From contig CAWHMD010000009.1 in assembly GCA_963830385.1 (NCBI GenBank), positions 248,001 through 312,000 of the forward strand: a DNA stretch of 64,000 nt. Direction: 5' to 3'. The DNA is from Bog-532 sp963830385. Lineage in GTDB: Bacteria > Actinomycetota > Actinomycetes > Streptosporangiales > Streptosporangiaceae. Shown here piece by piece: positions 1 to 9,571 of the stretch (positions within the stretch are counted from its first letter, which is position 1; each line of letters begins with the position of its first letter). The position numbers and the translations under genes were made by a program. Under the pieces are notes generated by a model, which had not been told where the DNA came from, ran no database searches, and was given only the letters and a program-made list of their open reading frames with translations.

Positions 1-1
1 C

Positions 2-451
2 GCGACCTATCACCGGACCGAGGGCGTCCGGCACCTGCTCGCCGCCTACGAGCTGGGCGAGGACAAGCTGTTCGGGCACGTCAAGCCGCGCAAGACCCGG
101 GCCCGGTTCCTGGAGTTCTGCCGCTACCTGCGCTCGCTCTACCCGATCGAGACCAGGATCGCGATCATCTGCGACAACTTCAGCCCGCACCTGACCACGG
201 CCAGGGACGGCCGCGTGGGCGCCTGGGCGGCGGCGGCCAACGTCGAGATCGCTTACACGCCCTCGAACGCGTCCTGGTTAAACCGCATCGAAGCCCAGTT
301 CACGGCACTGCGCTACTTCGCGCTCGACGGCACCGACCACGCCACCCACAAAGACCAGGCCAGCATGATCCGCCGGTACATCATCTGGCGGAACAACCAC
401 GCCTACGACGAACGGCTCCGCCGCATCGTCGACCGGGCAAACGTAGCTTGA
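2..451 (+). CDS. IS630-family transposase, C-terminal part (cut by window start)
   Basis: This is the last 149 residues of a DDE transposase that cuts and pastes its own insertion sequence. The frame is open from the window edge. The second catalytic Asp is visible in CDNFSPH and the final Glu in SWLNRIEAQF, the usual IS630/Tc1-mariner arrangement, followed by a basic C-terminal helix ending in RRIVDRANVA. The N-terminal HTH and first Asp lie outside the window, so I cannot tell whether the element is intact. I do not see a convincing terminal inverted repeat in the roughly 50 bases after the stop. Confidence 0.85.
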   Translation, partial: ATYHRTEGVRHLLAAYELGEDKLFGHVKPRKTRARFLEFCRYLRSLYPIETRIAIICDNFSPHLTTARDGRVGAWAAAANVEIAYTPSNASWLNRIEAQFTALRYFALDGTDHATHKDQASMIRRYIIWRNNHAYDERLRRIVDRANVA

Positions 452-760
452 TACGGCACTAGTCCCGACCTCAGGCCGCCGGCGTGGCGGAAGCTTCCCA
501 GCCACATGTGGCCTACAAGCCATACCGCTCGCCGCCCCCAACCCTCCGAGTCACAGGTGCCCCGTGGGCCACGGAAGCCGACGGGAGTGATTTTTGGCCA
601 CCTCCCCGCCGTGGTCTTCACACGGGACCCCACCAGGACACCGGGTAGAAAAATCACCCGAAACCCCGAAGTTCCACCAGCCGGTCGCCAGCCCCGCCAC
701 GCCAGCCTGGCCGGCCGCCAGCCCGCTGCGTCAGCCCCGCCGCCCCGGCAGCCCGGAACC
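452..760. other. Intergenic region between transposase and ABC exporter gene
   Basis: About 300 bases with no credible gene. The frames that cross it are antisense shadows of the exporter. It holds the distal inverted repeat described separately and presumably the IS right end and the exporter's transcription end. Confidence 0.5.
587..657. repeat. Distal inverted repeat GTGATTTTT...AAAAATCAC
   Basis: Perfect 9-base arms (587-595 and 649-657), both flanked by CGGG/CCCG-type sequence, are separated by 53 bases. The repeat sits between the IS630 end and the 3' end of the exporter gene, which is transcribed leftward. It could be part of an insertion-element end or a long-loop terminator. Neither is proven. 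Confidence 0.4.
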
Positions 761-3700
761 TCAGGCCACCAGCTCCGTGTCCCCGGTGAAGGCTTCCCAC
801 AGCTCTGCGTACACCCCACCCGCCGCAACCAGCTGGTCGTGCGAGCCGATCTCGGCGATCCGCCCGCCGTCCATCACCACGATCCGGTCGGCCGAAGCCG
901 CCGTGGTCAGCCGGTGCGCCACCACGATCGTGGTCCGGCGCGCGGTCAGCTGCTCGGTGGCCCGGTTGACGGCGGCCTCCGAGGCCAGGTCCAGAGCGGC
1001 CGTCGCCTCGTCCAGCAGCAGGATGTCCGGGTCAACCAGCTGCGCCCGGGCCAGCGCCAGCAGCTGCCGCTGCCCGGCCGACAGGTTGCGGCCGCGCTCG
1101 CTGACCTCGTGGTAGTAGCCGCCGGGCAGCCGGGCGATCATCTCGTGCGCGCCGACCGCGCGGGCCGCGGCCTCAATCTCGGCGTCGGTGGCCGACGGGC
1201 GCCCGTAGGCGATGGCGTCGCGGACGGTGCCCGCGAACAGGTACACCTCCTGGGGAACCACGCCCAGCCGGTGCCGGTAGGAGGCCAGGTCGTAGGTGCG
1301 GACGTCGACCCCGTCGACCAGCACCGCCCCGCCGGTCACGTCGTAGAACCGGGCAATGAGCTTGACCATGGTGGACTTGCCCGCGCCGGTCTGCCCGACC
1401 AGCGCCACCGTCTCACCCGGGGCGATCGTCAGCGACACCCCGTCGATGGCGTCCCGGTTGGCGGTCTCGTAGCCGAAGCGCACGTCCCGGAACTCGATCC
1501 GGCCGTCCAGGCGAGACACCGGCCGCGGCGAGGCCGCCTCCGGCGTCGACGTCGGGATCTGCAGCAGGTCCTTGATCCGGCTCAGGCCGACCGCGGCCTG
1601 CTGGTAGCCGTCGAACACCTGCGACAGCTCCTGGACCGGCGAGAACACCATGTCGATGTAGAGCAGGTAGGCGATCAGCGCACCGGCGGTCAGCGCGCCG
1701 CTGCGCACCTGGCCGGTCGCGACGATGAGGACGATGGCACCGGCCAGCGTGGACAGCGTCTGCACGAACGGGAAGTACAGCGCGATCAGCCGCTGGGCCC
1801 GCATCCGGGCGTCCCGGTAGGACCCGCTGAGCTCGGCGAACCGGGCCTGGTTGCGGGCCTCCCGCCGGTAGGCCTGGGTCACCCGCAGGCCGGCCACGTT
1901 TTCCGCGAAGGTCGCGTTGACCACGCTGACCTTCTCCCGCGAGTCCTGGTAGGCCCTGGACGCCTTCGACCGGAACAGCACGGTCAGCACGATCAGGATC
2001 GGCATGATGGCCAGCACGACCAGGCCGAGCTCGACGTTGATGATCAGCATCGCGATCAGCACGCCGAAGAACGTCAGCAGCGAGCTGACCATGGTGACCA
2101 GGCCGGTCTGGAAGAACGAGGACAGCGCGTCCACGTCGGTGGTCATCCGGGTCATGATCCGGCCGGCCAGCTCGCGCTCGTAGAAGTCCAGGCCGAGCCG
2201 CTGCAGCTGGGCGAAGATCTTCACCCGCAGCGTGTAGAGCAGCCGTTCGCCGTTGCGCCCGACGACCAGGGTCTCGAAGATGTTGACGACCCAGTCGCCG
2301 CCGGTGATCGCCAGCCCGATCAGCGAGACCAGCAGGACCGCGCCGAACGCCTTGCCCTCCACCCCGTTGTCGATGCCGTTGCGGGTCAGCGCGGGCAGGG
2401 CCAGCTGGGCCAGCGCGTCCAGGCCGTCCAGGATCAGCCCGATCGCCATCGCCGCAGCCAGCGGCCGCAGCAGCTTGCGCAGGCTGAAGTGCCGGTCCCC
2501 GGACCGGGCGGTGGCCTGGCCGACCTGCGGCACGTCGGTGGCCGGGGGCAGCGCCTCGACCTGCGCCAGCAGCTCGGGGGAGGGCGGCGCGCTGGCGATG
2601 GCGCCGCTGTACCCGTGACCGCCGCCGTCCTGCTGGTTCGCCCGCAGCACCCCGGCCGGGGCCTTCGACTTGTCCCACAGGTCCGGGGTGATCTCAGCGG
2701 CCGCGGGCTCCTCGTAGGTGGCCAGCTCGCCGGCGTCGATGCCTTCGACGTCGTCGCCGGGTCCGGACAGCAGCATCCGGTACAGCGGCGACCGCTCGGT
2801 CAGCTCCTCATGGGTGCCCACGTCGGCCACCCGGCCGCCGTCCAGCACCGCGATCCGGTCGGCGAGGTTCAGCGTGGACCGCCGGTGCGCGATCAGCAGT
2901 GTGGTCCGGCCCTGCATGACCCGGTGCAAGGTGGCGTGGATCTCCGCCTCCAGCCGCGGGTCGATGGCCGACGTCGCGTCGTCCAGCAGCAGCACCCGCG
3001 GGTCGGTGATCAGCGCGCGGGCCAGCGCCACCCGCTGCCGCTGCCCGCCCGACAGGGTGAGGCCCTGCTCGCCGATCACGGTGTCGTAGCCGTCCGGCAG
3101 CTCACGGATGAACTCGTCGGCCTCGGCCGCCCGGGCCGCCGCCAGCACCTGCTCGTCGGTGGCGTCGGGGCGCCCGTAGGCGATGTTGGCCCGCACGGTC
3201 ATCGAGAACAGGAAGCTGTCCTCCAGGACCAGCCCGATCGCCGCCCGCACCGAGCTCTCGGTCACGTCGCGGACGTCGTGCCCGCCGATCCGGACCGCGC
3301 CACCGGTCACGTCGTAGAACCGCGGCAGCAGCAGCGACAGGGTGGACTTGCCCGACCCCGAGGCGCCGACCACGGCCATCGTCTCGCCCGGCGCGACCCG
3401 CAGCGACAGGCCGCGCAGGACCGGCTCGGACGGCACGTAGCCGAACCGGACGTCGTCGAACTCGACGCCGGCCGCCTCGCCGGGCAGGGGCTCCGCGTCC
3501 GGCTTGTCGGCGATGACCGGGCGCGAGTCGATGACCTCCAGCACCCGGATCACCCCGGCCCGCGACTCCTGCCCGATGGTGACCAGCGCGGTCAGCATCC
3601 GGACGGGCCCGGCCATCTGGGCCAGGTAGCTGGAGAAGGCCAGGAACGTGCCGAGCGTGATGTTGCCGCGGATGGCCAGCCAGCCGCCCAGCGCCAGCAC

Positions 3701-4513
3701 CCCGACCTGCCCGAGCGTGGGCACCGCCTCCAGCGCCGGGTTGAACCGGGCCATCAGCCGGGCCAGCCGGACCCGGGCGGCATACAGCGCCGTGCTGGCG
3801 CCTTCCATCCGCCCCAGCTCCTGCTCTTCCTGCCCGAAGCCCTTGACCACGCGGACGCCGCCAACGGTCTCGTCGACGATGGCGGCAACTTCACCGGCCT
3901 GCTGCTGGGCGGCCCAGCTGGCCGGGAACAGCTTCTTGCGGGAGCGCAGCGCGATGATCCACAGGGCCGGGGCGACCGCCAGCGCCACCAGGGTCAGCAG
4001 CGGCGACAGGAACAGCATGATGATGATCGAGACCACGAACAGCAGCGCGCTGCCCAGCGTGATCGGCAGGAACGACAGCAGCGACTGGATCATGTTGATG
4101 TCGGAGATCGACCGGCTGATCAGCTGCCCGGTGTGGATCTCGTCCTGCCGGGCGCCGTCGAGCCGGGACAGCGCCCCGAGCATCTCCGTGCGCAGGTCGT
4201 GCTGCACGTCCAGGGACAGCCGCCCGCCCGCGTAACGGCGCATGAAGGTGGCACCGAAGTTCGCCACCGCGATGGCCAGCAGCGCGATGGCCGGTCCCCA
4301 GATCGTGTCCTTGTGCGTCACGATCACGTTGTCCACGATGTCGCGCTGGATCAGCGGGATGATCGCGGTGAACACGGTGGCCAGCAGGGCCCCGGTGAGT
4401 GCAAGGACGAAGTTACGGCGGTACCGCCAGCAGTAGCCGGTCAGCCGGATCAGCCACCGGTCTTCCGCGGTTGCGGGCCCCCGTGCGTTGTCTGCTTCAG
4501 ACCCCCGAGCCAT
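761..4513 (-). CDS. Fused two-half ABC exporter (TMD-NBD-TMD-NBD), heterodimer type
   Basis: A 1250-residue export ABC transporter in which two half-transporters are fused. TMD1 spans about residues 20-320. NBD1 has Walker A GASGSGKST near 383, signature LSGGQRQR and Walker B LLLDDATSAID. A second six-helix TMD starts near 680, and NBD2 has GQTGAGKST, LSAGQRQ and LLLDEATAALD. In NBD1 the catalytic Glu is Asp and the Q-loop reads LEDSF. In NBD2 the signature is LSAGQ. Both substitutions fall in the same composite ATP site, as in asymmetric TM287/288-type and mycobacterial Rv1272c/1273c-type exporters. I chose ATG 4513 because GAGGTG lies just upstream. An in-frame ATG at 4576 would add 21 residues. 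It is divergent from sbcD. Substrate unknown; lipids or drugs are typical of the family. Confidence 0.93.
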   Translation of the reverse strand: MARGSEADNARGPATAEDRWLIRLTGYCWRYRRNFVLALTGALLATVFTAIIPLIQRDIVDNVIVTHKDTIWGPAIALLAIAVANFGATFMRRYAGGRLSLDVQHDLRTEMLGALSRLDGARQDEIHTGQLISRSISDINMIQSLLSFLPITLGSALLFVVSIIIMLFLSPLLTLVALAVAPALWIIALRSRKKLFPASWAAQQQAGEVAAIVDETVGGVRVVKGFGQEEQELGRMEGASTALYAARVRLARLMARFNPALEAVPTLGQVGVLALGGWLAIRGNITLGTFLAFSSYLAQMAGPVRMLTALVTIGQESRAGVIRVLEVIDSRPVIADKPDAEPLPGEAAGVEFDDVRFGYVPSEPVLRGLSLRVAPGETMAVVGASGSGKSTLSLLLPRFYDVTGGAVRIGGHDVRDVTESSVRAAIGLVLEDSFLFSMTVRANIAYGRPDATDEQVLAAARAAEADEFIRELPDGYDTVIGEQGLTLSGGQRQRVALARALITDPRVLLLDDATSAIDPRLEAEIHATLHRVMQGRTTLLIAHRRSTLNLADRIAVLDGGRVADVGTHEELTERSPLYRMLLSGPGDDVEGIDAGELATYEEPAAAEITPDLWDKSKAPAGVLRANQQDGGGHGYSGAIASAPPSPELLAQVEALPPATDVPQVGQATARSGDRHFSLRKLLRPLAAAMAIGLILDGLDALAQLALPALTRNGIDNGVEGKAFGAVLLVSLIGLAITGGDWVVNIFETLVVGRNGERLLYTLRVKIFAQLQRLGLDFYERELAGRIMTRMTTDVDALSSFFQTGLVTMVSSLLTFFGVLIAMLIINVELGLVVLAIMPILIVLTVLFRSKASRAYQDSREKVSVVNATFAENVAGLRVTQAYRREARNQARFAELSGSYRDARMRAQRLIALYFPFVQTLSTLAGAIVLIVATGQVRSGALTAGALIAYLLYIDMVFSPVQELSQVFDGYQQAAVGLSRIKDLLQIPTSTPEAASPRPVSRLDGRIEFRDVRFGYETANRDAIDGVSLTIAPGETVALVGQTGAGKSTMVKLIARFYDVTGGAVLVDGVDVRTYDLASYRHRLGVVPQEVYLFAGTVRDAIAYGRPSATDAEIEAAARAVGAHEMIARLPGGYYHEVSERGRNLSAGQRQLLALARAQLVDPDILLLDEATAALDLASEAAVNRATEQLTARRTTIVVAHRLTTAASADRIVVMDGGRIAEIGSHDQLVAAGGVYAELWEAFTGDTELVA

Positions 4514-4724
4514 GCGCCCACCTCGGCCTGGGCGTCGCAGAATGTTTGTAAGTCTCATGGTTACGTTTGCTGACAATAAAGATTGCCCCCGCTAAATTCC
4601 CGTGGTTATTTGCTGACCCGGTTGAGCCCGGCGGGGGCGTGACCGGCATCAACCGGACAAATCACCCTGCGGGTTGGGTGTGTCGCGCTGCGAATGTCGG
4701 ACCCGGCCGCTAGGGTCCGAGGCC

Positions 4725-5942
4725 ATGCGGCTGCTGCACACGTCCGACTGGCATCTTGGCCGTACGCTGCACCGGGCTGACCTGCGCGAGGCCCAGGCCG
4801 CGTATCTCGATCACCTGGTCGAGACGGTCCGGTCCGAGCAGATCGACGCCGTGCTCGTCTCCGGTGACGTCTACGACCGGGCCATCCCGCCGGTGGACGC
4901 GGTCGCGCTGTGCGAGGACGGCCTTTTCCGGTTGCGTGACGCGGGTGCGCGGGTGGTGGTGATCAGCGGCAACCACGACTCGGCCCGCCGTCTCGGCTTC
5001 GCCAGCGCCCTGGTCGACACGGCCGGCGTGTACCTGCGCACCCGGGCCGGCGCGCTGGCCCAGCCGGTGCTGCTGGAGGACCAGCACGGCCCGGTCGCCG
5101 TCTATGGTGTCCCCTTCCTCGAGCCCGACGCGGTCCGCGCCGACCTGCCCCCCAGCCCGGTGACCACCGACCAGAGCGAACCGGCCCCGCGCGGGCACGC
5201 CGGCGTCCTCACCCGGGCCACCGACTGCATCCGGGCCGACCTGGCCGCCCGTGGCGGGCCCCGGTCGGTGGTGATGGCGCACGCCTGGGTGACCGGCGGC
5301 GAGGCCTGTGAGTCCGAGCGGGACATCTCGGTCGGCGGGGTCGGCCGGGTGCCGTCCGGGCTGTTCGACGACTTTTCCTATACCGCCCTCGGGCACCTGC
5401 ACGGCCCCCAGACCCTCAGCGAAAAACTGCGCTACAGCGGCTCCCCGCTGCCGTACTCGTTCTCCGAGGCCGGCCAGGCCAAGGGCGCCTGGCTGGTCGA
5501 TCTCGACGCCGGCGGCGGGATCCAGTCCGAACGGGTCCCGGCCCCGTCCTTCCGGCAGCTGAGTGTGCTCCGCGGCCCGCTGGCCGAGCTGACCACTTCC
5601 CGCGCCTACACCGATAACGAGGACGACTTCGTGTCCGTGGTGCTGACCGACGCCGCCCGCCCCGAGGGCGCGATGGACCAGCTGCGTCAGCGGTTCCCGC
5701 ACATTCTCGTGCTGGCCTTCGAGCCCGAGGGCCGCGAGGCCGAGGCCGCCAGCTACCGGTCCCGGGTCGCGGGCCGCGACGACCTGGCCATCGCCGCCGA
5801 GTTCGTCGAGCACGTCCGCAGCCGCCCGGTCACGGAAGGTGAACGCACCCTGCTGACCGCCGCGTTCGACAACGCTCATCGCGCCGAGGACGCGGACCGG
5901 GACCCGCAGGACGCGGACCGGGACGGGCAGGACGCGGCCTGA
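4725..5942 (+). CDS. sbcD: Exonuclease SbcCD, nuclease subunit SbcD
   Basis: 405 residues. Mre11-type metallophosphoesterase that cleaves hairpins and protein-blocked DNA ends together with SbcC. Metal-binding motifs in order: TSDWHLG (D8, H10), GDVYDR (47-52), GNHD (82-85), MAHAW (184-188) and GHLH (223-226), followed by the C-terminal capping region. The longer frame begins at 4674, but MRLLHTSDWH is the conserved N terminus and GAGG precedes ATG 4725. The stop codon overlaps the sbcC start in TGATG, so the two are translationally coupled. The last 25 residues are Asp-rich repeats of the type DRDPQDADRDGQDA. Confidence 0.96.
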   Translation: MRLLHTSDWHLGRTLHRADLREAQAAYLDHLVETVRSEQIDAVLVSGDVYDRAIPPVDAVALCEDGLFRLRDAGARVVVISGNHDSARRLGFASALVDTAGVYLRTRAGALAQPVLLEDQHGPVAVYGVPFLEPDAVRADLPPSPVTTDQSEPAPRGHAGVLTRATDCIRADLAARGGPRSVVMAHAWVTGGEACESERDISVGGVGRVPSGLFDDFSYTALGHLHGPQTLSEKLRYSGSPLPYSFSEAGQAKGAWLVDLDAGGGIQSERVPAPSFRQLSVLRGPLAELTTSRAYTDNEDDFVSVVLTDAARPEGAMDQLRQRFPHILVLAFEPEGREAEAASYRSRVAGRDDLAIAAEFVEHVRSRPVTEGERTLLTAAFDNAHRAEDADRDPQDADRDGQDAA

Positions 5943-8900
5943 TGCGGCCGCACCGGCTGACGGTCACCGCGTTCGGAGCGTTCGGCGGCACCGCCGAGGT
6001 GAGCTTCGACGCGCTGGCCGACTCGGGCCTGTTCCTGCTGCACGGGGAGACCGGCGCGGGCAAGACCACGCTGCTCGACGCGATCGGGTTCGCCCTCTAC
6101 GGCCGGGTACCGGGGGAGCGCGGCAAGACCCGGCGGCTGCGGTCCGACCACGCGGCCGCCGGCGTCCGCACCGAGGTGGTATTCGAGACCACGATCGGCC
6201 AGCGGCATCTGCGCATCACCCGCAGCCCGCAGCAGTCCCGGCCCAAGCGGCACGGGGACGGCTTCACCACCGAGCAGGCCCGGATCCTGCTGGAAGAAGA
6301 GCGAGGCGGCCAATGGCACCCGGTGTCCACCCGCACAGGAGAGGCCGACCGCGAGATCGCCGACGCCATGGGCATGTCGGCCGAGCAGTTCTACCAGGTC
6401 GTGCTGCTGCCCCAGGGCCTGTTCGCCCGGTTCCTGCACGCCGACGCCGACGAGCGCCGGATCCTGCTGCAGAAGCTGTTCCGCACCGACCGCTTCCGTA
6501 ACGTCGAGGCATGGCTGGCTGACCGGCGCCGAGCCACCAAGGCCCAGGTCGACGCGGCCGAGGCCGAACTCGACAAGCTGACCGCCCGCATCGAGCAGGC
6601 CGCCGGTGACCAGATCCTCATCGAGCTCGCCCTCGCCACTCCACCAGCCCGAGACCCCGAAGACACCCCCGTCACTGCAGCAACTCAAGCCACCGCCGTT
6701 ACTACCGCACCATCCGCCACCTGGGCCAGCGATCTCGCCGCGGCCGCCGCCGCGGAGGCTGCGGCCGCCGCCAAGACCGTGACGATGACCCGCGCCGCCC
6801 TGGACGGCGCCCGCGCGGCCGCCGACCGTGCCCGCGAGCTGGCCGACCGCCAGCGCCGCCGCGCCGGCCTGCTGACCCGCCGCGATGAACTGCAGGCGGC
6901 CGCCGGTGACCGGGCCGCGCTGCGCACCGAACTCGCCGCCGCCGAGCGCGCCGCCGCCGTTGCTCCCGTTTTCCAAAACCTGAAAAGGTCACAAGCGGCG
7001 CTGGTCACCTGCCGCGCGGAGGAGGACCGGGCGCGCCTCGCTGCCGCTCCCGCCGGGCTCCCGCCGACCGCCGGCGCCTCCGAATTCCACGCCGCGGCCG
7101 CCGATCGGCGCCAGCACACCGGCCGGCTGAGCGCGCTGCGCGAGGTCGACCGGCAGGCCGCCGCCGAGGACGCCGCCGCCGCGCTGGCCGAGCGGCGGGT
7201 AGCCGACCGCACCCGGGACCTCGGCCAGGCCAGCCAGGATCTGGCCGGGCAGCGGGCCCAGCTCCAGCAGCGGGAACGGCGACGGGACGCGGCCCAGCGC
7301 GCCGTCACCCAGCTGCCGGTGGTCCGGGCCGAAGCGGAGCGACTGCGCGGGCAGGCGGCCGACGCCGCGCAGCTGGCCGACGACTGCACCGGCGTCCGTG
7401 ACCTGCGCGAGCAGAAGACCACTGCCCGCGAGCACGCCAATGACCTGAAGGGGTACGCCCTGCGGCTGCGCGAGGAACGGGTCGACGGCATGATCGGCGA
7501 GCTGGCCGCCCGGCTCACCGACGACTCTCCCTGCCCGGTCTGCGGATCACTCGACCACCCCGACCCGTCCGAGCTTCGCGGCCGCCGGATCACCCACCAG
7601 GAGGAGGAACGGGCCTTCACCGAGGCCGAAGCGGCCCAGGAGGCGGTGGCCAAGCTGGACAGCGAGCTGGCCATCGTGGTGGCGCGGATGGGGGAGATGA
7701 CCGCCCGGCTCATCACCGCCGACGTCAGCGAGCCGGTGCTGCGCGAGGACGCCGCCCTGGTCGACGCGATGATCGCCCACGACCTGGAGGACGACGCCAG
7801 CCTGACCCAGCCGACCTTGTTCGCGGCACCGCCGCCGCCCACCCGGATGCTGCCGTCCGCCGGCACGGTGGACCGGCTGTGCGCGCTGGCCGCCGACCTG
7901 ACGGTGGCCGCCGCCGCCCGCGAGGACGCGGCCACCGAGCTGGCCGCTGAGGCCGGGCAGCTGGGCCGGCTGGAGACGGAACTGGCCGGGCTGCGCGCCG
8001 CGATCAGCCAGACCGAGCAGGACCTGGCCACCCTGACCGAGCAACGCGAGTCGGCTCGGGTGGCCGCCGAACAGGCCCGGGACCGGGCCGCCGCGCACCG
8101 GGCGTCCCTGCTCAGCCAGCTGGACGGTGCCCCGGACCTTGACACCGCGCTGGCGGCCGTCACCAGCCTGGCCGACGCGCTGGCCGGCGCCGCCCGGGCC
8201 ATCGAGGCCGCCGAAGCCGCGGCCATCACCGCCGCCCGCGACGACGCCGAGGCCGGGCAGGCCGCGGCCGGAGCGGGTTTCCCCGACGTGGCTGCCGCCC
8301 AGGACGCGTTCCGGGAGCCAGCCTGGCGCTCCGCTCAGCAGCAGGAACTGCAGCGTCAGGAGGCCGACGCCGCCGCCGTCGAGGCCGGGCTGGCCGACCC
8401 GGACCTGGACATCCCGCTCGATCCGCCCGCCGACGTCGCCACCGCCGAGGCGGCCACCGCCCAGGCGGCCGGGCAGCACGACGACGCGGTCGGTGCCCAC
8501 AGCCGGGCCTGCGACAAGGCGGCGGTCCTGGCCACCCTGGCCCCGCAGTTCGCCGGGCAGCTGGCCAACTTGCGGCCGCTCCGCGACCGGGCCGCCGAAG
8601 CCCGCCAGCTGGCCGACCTGGCCGCGGGCCTGGGGGCCAACGAGCTGCGGATGACGCTGTCGGCGTTCGTGCTGGCCGCCCGGCTGGAGGAGGTGGCCGA
8701 GGCCGCCAGCCACCGGCTGGAGAAGATGACCGCGGGCCGCTACCGCCTCGCGCACACCGACTCGCGCCGCGGGGCGGGCAAGTCCGGCCTCGGGCTGGTC
8801 GCCCAGGACGCCTGGACCGGCCAGGACCGCGACACCAGCACCCTGTCCGGGGGCGAGACGTTCCTGGCCAGCCTGGCCCTCGCCCTCGGGCTGGCCGACG

Positions 8901-9136
8901 TGGTGACCGCCGAAGCGGCCGGGGTCACGATCGAGGCGCTGTTCGTGGACGAAGGCTTCGGCAGCCTCGACGAGGAGACGCTGGAAGAGGTCATGACCGT
9001 CCTCGACACCCTGCGCGAAGGCGGCCGTATGGTCGGCATCGTCAGCCACGTCAGCGAGCTCCGCCAGCGCGTCCCCGCCCAGGTCCACGTGCGCAAGGGC
9101 CGGACCGGCAGCACCATCGACCTGCTGGCCCCCTGA
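5942..9136 (+). CDS. sbcC: Exonuclease SbcCD, ATPase subunit SbcC
   Basis: 1064-residue Rad50-like SMC ATPase that partners SbcD in processing DNA ends. Walker A GETGAGKTT is near residue 35. The protein then has a long Ala/Arg/Glu-rich coiled coil and a zinc hook CPVC at 531-534. The coil returns to the signature LSGGETFLASLALALG (about 968) and Walker B LFVDEGFGSLDEE. Around 235-265 there is a Thr/Ala-rich insertion in the coil. Length is typical for actinobacteria. It starts on the A of the sbcD stop and forms a two-gene operon; the next gene is more than 400 bases away. Confidence 0.96.
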   Translation: MRPHRLTVTAFGAFGGTAEVSFDALADSGLFLLHGETGAGKTTLLDAIGFALYGRVPGERGKTRRLRSDHAAAGVRTEVVFETTIGQRHLRITRSPQQSRPKRHGDGFTTEQARILLEEERGGQWHPVSTRTGEADREIADAMGMSAEQFYQVVLLPQGLFARFLHADADERRILLQKLFRTDRFRNVEAWLADRRRATKAQVDAAEAELDKLTARIEQAAGDQILIELALATPPARDPEDTPVTAATQATAVTTAPSATWASDLAAAAAAEAAAAAKTVTMTRAALDGARAAADRARELADRQRRRAGLLTRRDELQAAAGDRAALRTELAAAERAAAVAPVFQNLKRSQAALVTCRAEEDRARLAAAPAGLPPTAGASEFHAAAADRRQHTGRLSALREVDRQAAAEDAAAALAERRVADRTRDLGQASQDLAGQRAQLQQRERRRDAAQRAVTQLPVVRAEAERLRGQAADAAQLADDCTGVRDLREQKTTAREHANDLKGYALRLREERVDGMIGELAARLTDDSPCPVCGSLDHPDPSELRGRRITHQEEERAFTEAEAAQEAVAKLDSELAIVVARMGEMTARLITADVSEPVLREDAALVDAMIAHDLEDDASLTQPTLFAAPPPPTRMLPSAGTVDRLCALAADLTVAAAAREDAATELAAEAGQLGRLETELAGLRAAISQTEQDLATLTEQRESARVAAEQARDRAAAHRASLLSQLDGAPDLDTALAAVTSLADALAGAARAIEAAEAAAITAARDDAEAGQAAAGAGFPDVAAAQDAFREPAWRSAQQQELQRQEADAAAVEAGLADPDLDIPLDPPADVATAEAATAQAAGQHDDAVGAHSRACDKAAVLATLAPQFAGQLANLRPLRDRAAEARQLADLAAGLGANELRMTLSAFVLAARLEEVAEAASHRLEKMTAGRYRLAHTDSRRGAGKSGLGLVAQDAWTGQDRDTSTLSGGETFLASLALALGLADVVTAEAAGVTIEALFVDEGFGSLDEETLEEVMTVLDTLREGGRMVGIVSHVSELRQRVPAQVHVRKGRTGSTIDLLAP

Positions 9137-9571
9137 GGCCGGTGGCCGCCCCGGCGATCCGGCCACCCGACTGCGCTGCTGCGTTATCTGTCATCCGCTG
9201 GCCTCTTTTTCTGGTAACCGGCCGCTTATGCCTGCCATGTACCGACAAAAACGCTGAAACGCATAAAATGCGTCTTGTCACTCATTAAGCCAGTAAGGTG
9301 ACTCGCCATTTGTGACCTGTATCACGTCCAATCTGCACCACTTGTCCGAACGTGCACCAGGTTGCCGCAGGTCATTGTGTTTTCGGTGGTCACGTGGCGA
9401 TGAGTCCTTCGCTCTGAAAAACATTCTTTTGTTGCGGGAAAGCTGAACTAAACCCCTAATATTCGTGCCGAGCCTGCAGGGGGGACCGGCTGCAATTCCT
9501 GCTTTGGATCGGCTGGTGCCTTGACCCGCTGAACCCTCTGGCTAAATGTTCAGTGATCATGAAGGGGAGAT
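9137..9571. other. Intergenic region upstream of the repeat protein
   Basis: About 435 bases without a gene, noticeably less GC-rich than its surroundings from 9190 to 9470. It presumably carries the sbcC transcript end and the promoter and leader of the secreted repeat protein. I checked for a c-di-AMP (ydaO-type) leader, common before actinobacterial cell-wall genes, and found no convincing match. The segment around 9450-9500 is G-run rich (CAGGGGGGACC) and may be structured. Confidence 0.4.

Noticed and set aside
506..4573. 1355-codon plus-strand open frame over the ABC exporter
   Set aside because: It is the antisense shadow of the exporter gene: composition is Pro/Arg/Gln/His-rich with no domain, and the minus-strand frame has complete ABC motifs.
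9137..9571. c-di-AMP (ydaO-type) riboswitch before the repeat protein
   Set aside because: No match to the conserved aptamer segments; only G-runs in common.
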